Below, piece after piece: positions 63,190-64,000 of a stretch of DNA of 64,000 nucleotides; within the stretch, counting starts at the first letter, position 1, and every line of letters starts with the position of its first letter. The translations under genes and the position numbers were made by a program. Under the pieces are notes generated by a model, which searched no databases, was not told where the DNA came from, and saw nothing but the letters and a program-made list of their open reading frames with translations. Source of the stretch: Paraburkholderia sp. FT54 (GTDB lineage: Bacteria > Pseudomonadota > Gammaproteobacteria > Burkholderiales > Burkholderiaceae); NCBI RefSeq assembly GCF_031585635.1, contig NZ_CP134197.1:558001-622000 (forward strand), written 5' to 3'.

Positions 63190-63873
63190 ATGCCCGAACA
63201 TCCCGTTTCAGATCCGGTTTACACGCTCAAGGAAGCGCTGCTGTCCAACCTCCGCGATGGCCGTTGGCATGCGGGCGAACGCTTGCCCACCGAGCGGCAG
63301 ATGAGCGAGGCCTACGCGGTCGGCCGCTCGACTGTGCGACGCGCGCTGGCGCAGATGAAAGACATGGGTCTGATCACCCAGACCGTGGGCAGCGGTACTT
63401 ACGTGGCCGAGGATATTGAGCAAAAAATACCCAAGGCAGCCGAGCCACAAACTGTAGTAAGCCCTGCCGAGCTGATGGACGCACGGCTGATTTTCGAGCC
63501 GGGCCTGATCGACCTGGTGGTGCGCAATGGCACACCGGCCGATTTTGCAGCGATGGAAGCTTGTTGCCTGAGCGCGGAGCGGTCAAAGACGCTCGAGGAG
63601 TTCGAGCGTTGGGACGCCGAGTTTCATCACAAGATCGCGGAGGCCGCGCACAACAATTTCATGATCAGCGTCTTCAATCTGATTCTGAAAGTCCGCGAAC
63701 ATGGCGAATGGGGCTTGTTAAAAAAACGCAGCCTTACGCCTGAGCGAAGGCTCGCTTATCAGCGCGAGCACCGGCAATTGCTGGCAGCGCTCAAGGAACG
63801 CGATGCGGCCAGTGCACGCGATTTCATGGTCGCGCACCTGGTGAACGTACGGCACAATCTTTTCGACTTTTGA
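63190..63873 (+). CDS. GntR-family regulator, FadR/FCD subgroup
   Basis: 227 residues from the ATG at 63,190 (MPEHPVSDPVYTLKEALL). The winged helix is HAGERLPTERQMSEAYAVGR then STVRRALAQMKDMGLITQTV. The FCD ligand domain follows with LMDARLIFEPGLIDLVVRNG, FHHKIAEAAHNNFMISVFNL (metal-site histidines) and AYQREHRQLLAALKERDAAS. No ribosome site precedes the ATG; a TTG 17 codons earlier is an alternative. It is divergent from tctBA and probably controls the whole cluster. Confidence 0.9.
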   Translation: MPEHPVSDPVYTLKEALLSNLRDGRWHAGERLPTERQMSEAYAVGRSTVRRALAQMKDMGLITQTVGSGTYVAEDIEQKIPKAAEPQTVVSPAELMDARLIFEPGLIDLVVRNGTPADFAAMEACCLSAERSKTLEEFERWDAEFHHKIAEAAHNNFMISVFNLILKVREHGEWGLLKKRSLTPERRLAYQREHRQLLAALKERDAASARDFMVAHLVNVRHNLFDF

Positions 63874-63924
63874 CACGTGGCGGACAGTCTCGATCCGGCG
63901 AGCTTCAGCCGCCGGCGAGTTCAC

Positions 63925-64000
63925 TCAGCGGGTGCCCATTTCATGCTGGTTCACGGGCATGACAACTTGTTTCTCCACCACCGCCGGCGCCGTCTCGCGC
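63925..64000 (-). CDS. C-terminal end of an unidentified protein, partial
   Basis: The minus strand is open from the window edge to a TGA at 63,925-63,927, ending VVEKQVVMPVNQHEMGTR. Only 24 codons are visible, so the product cannot be named and the coding call is tentative. Confidence 0.3.
   Translation of the reverse strand, partial: RETAPAVVEKQVVMPVNQHEMGTR

Overview
The window looks like a secondary-replicon segment of a Burkholderiaceae bacterium, most likely Paraburkholderia or a close relative. The evidence is uniformly high GC coding sequence, two 16-stranded Burkholderia-type porins, a DUF3563 microprotein, a DUF3300/DUF2950 pair, a fused EIIA-HPr-EI phosphotransferase, and a Bug/tripartite tricarboxylate transporter. 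No rRNA, tRNA or CRISPR array was seen. The genus is an inference from gene families, not from a marker gene.

Region by region. 1-4,050 is an insertion-sequence graveyard: a partial tyrosine recombinase, a HEPN-like gene with a damaged 3' end, one intact IS110 transposase, a nonsense-mutated and truncated second IS110, and an ISNCY-like fragment. 4,138-5,316 is a porin. 6,180-9,625 holds a large SdiA-regulated/Ig-like/lamin-tail lipoprotein bracketed by IS91 and IS5 debris. 9,849-12,952 is an envelope cluster (DUF3300 lipoprotein, DUF2950 protein, small basic exported protein). 14,076-17,275 has a conserved hypothetical gene, an Omp85-like barrel and a small hypothetical gene. 17,479-30,241 is a carbon-metabolism block on the minus strand: phosphoketolase, fused PTS enzyme, glucose EIICB, glycogen phosphorylase, debranching enzyme, a tiny membrane protein and D-lactate dehydrogenase. 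Together these would take up glucose or mobilise glycogen and route it to acetyl-phosphate and lactate, which suits oxygen-limited growth.

31,304-44,811 holds an ABC-F ATPase, a complete sugar ABC importer, a MOSC protein, a DUF3563 microprotein, an exported MetX-like hydrolase, and a redox group (aldo/keto reductase, nitroreductase, zinc-independent quinone oxidoreductase) divergent from a LysR regulator. 45,037-45,737 holds three overlooked small reading frames behind a LexA-like box. A chemoreceptor follows.

48,246-52,257 is a sugar-acid module: an enolase-superfamily dehydratase, an MHS-type transporter and a divergent LacI regulator around a perfect 33-bp palindrome. After a Tat-exported hydrolase and a second porin, 54,964-63,873 is a catabolic cluster: TctB-TctA membrane subunits, a fumarylacetoacetate-hydrolase-fold enzyme, a Bug receptor, a two-subunit molybdenum hydroxylase, a ModA-like protein without signal peptide, and a divergent GntR regulator. 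Four copies of a TTGGTT direct repeat are spread through its control regions. Two degenerate duplicates (the 5' end of the hydrolase gene and the 3' end of the dehydratase gene) show that both catabolic modules have been rearranged.
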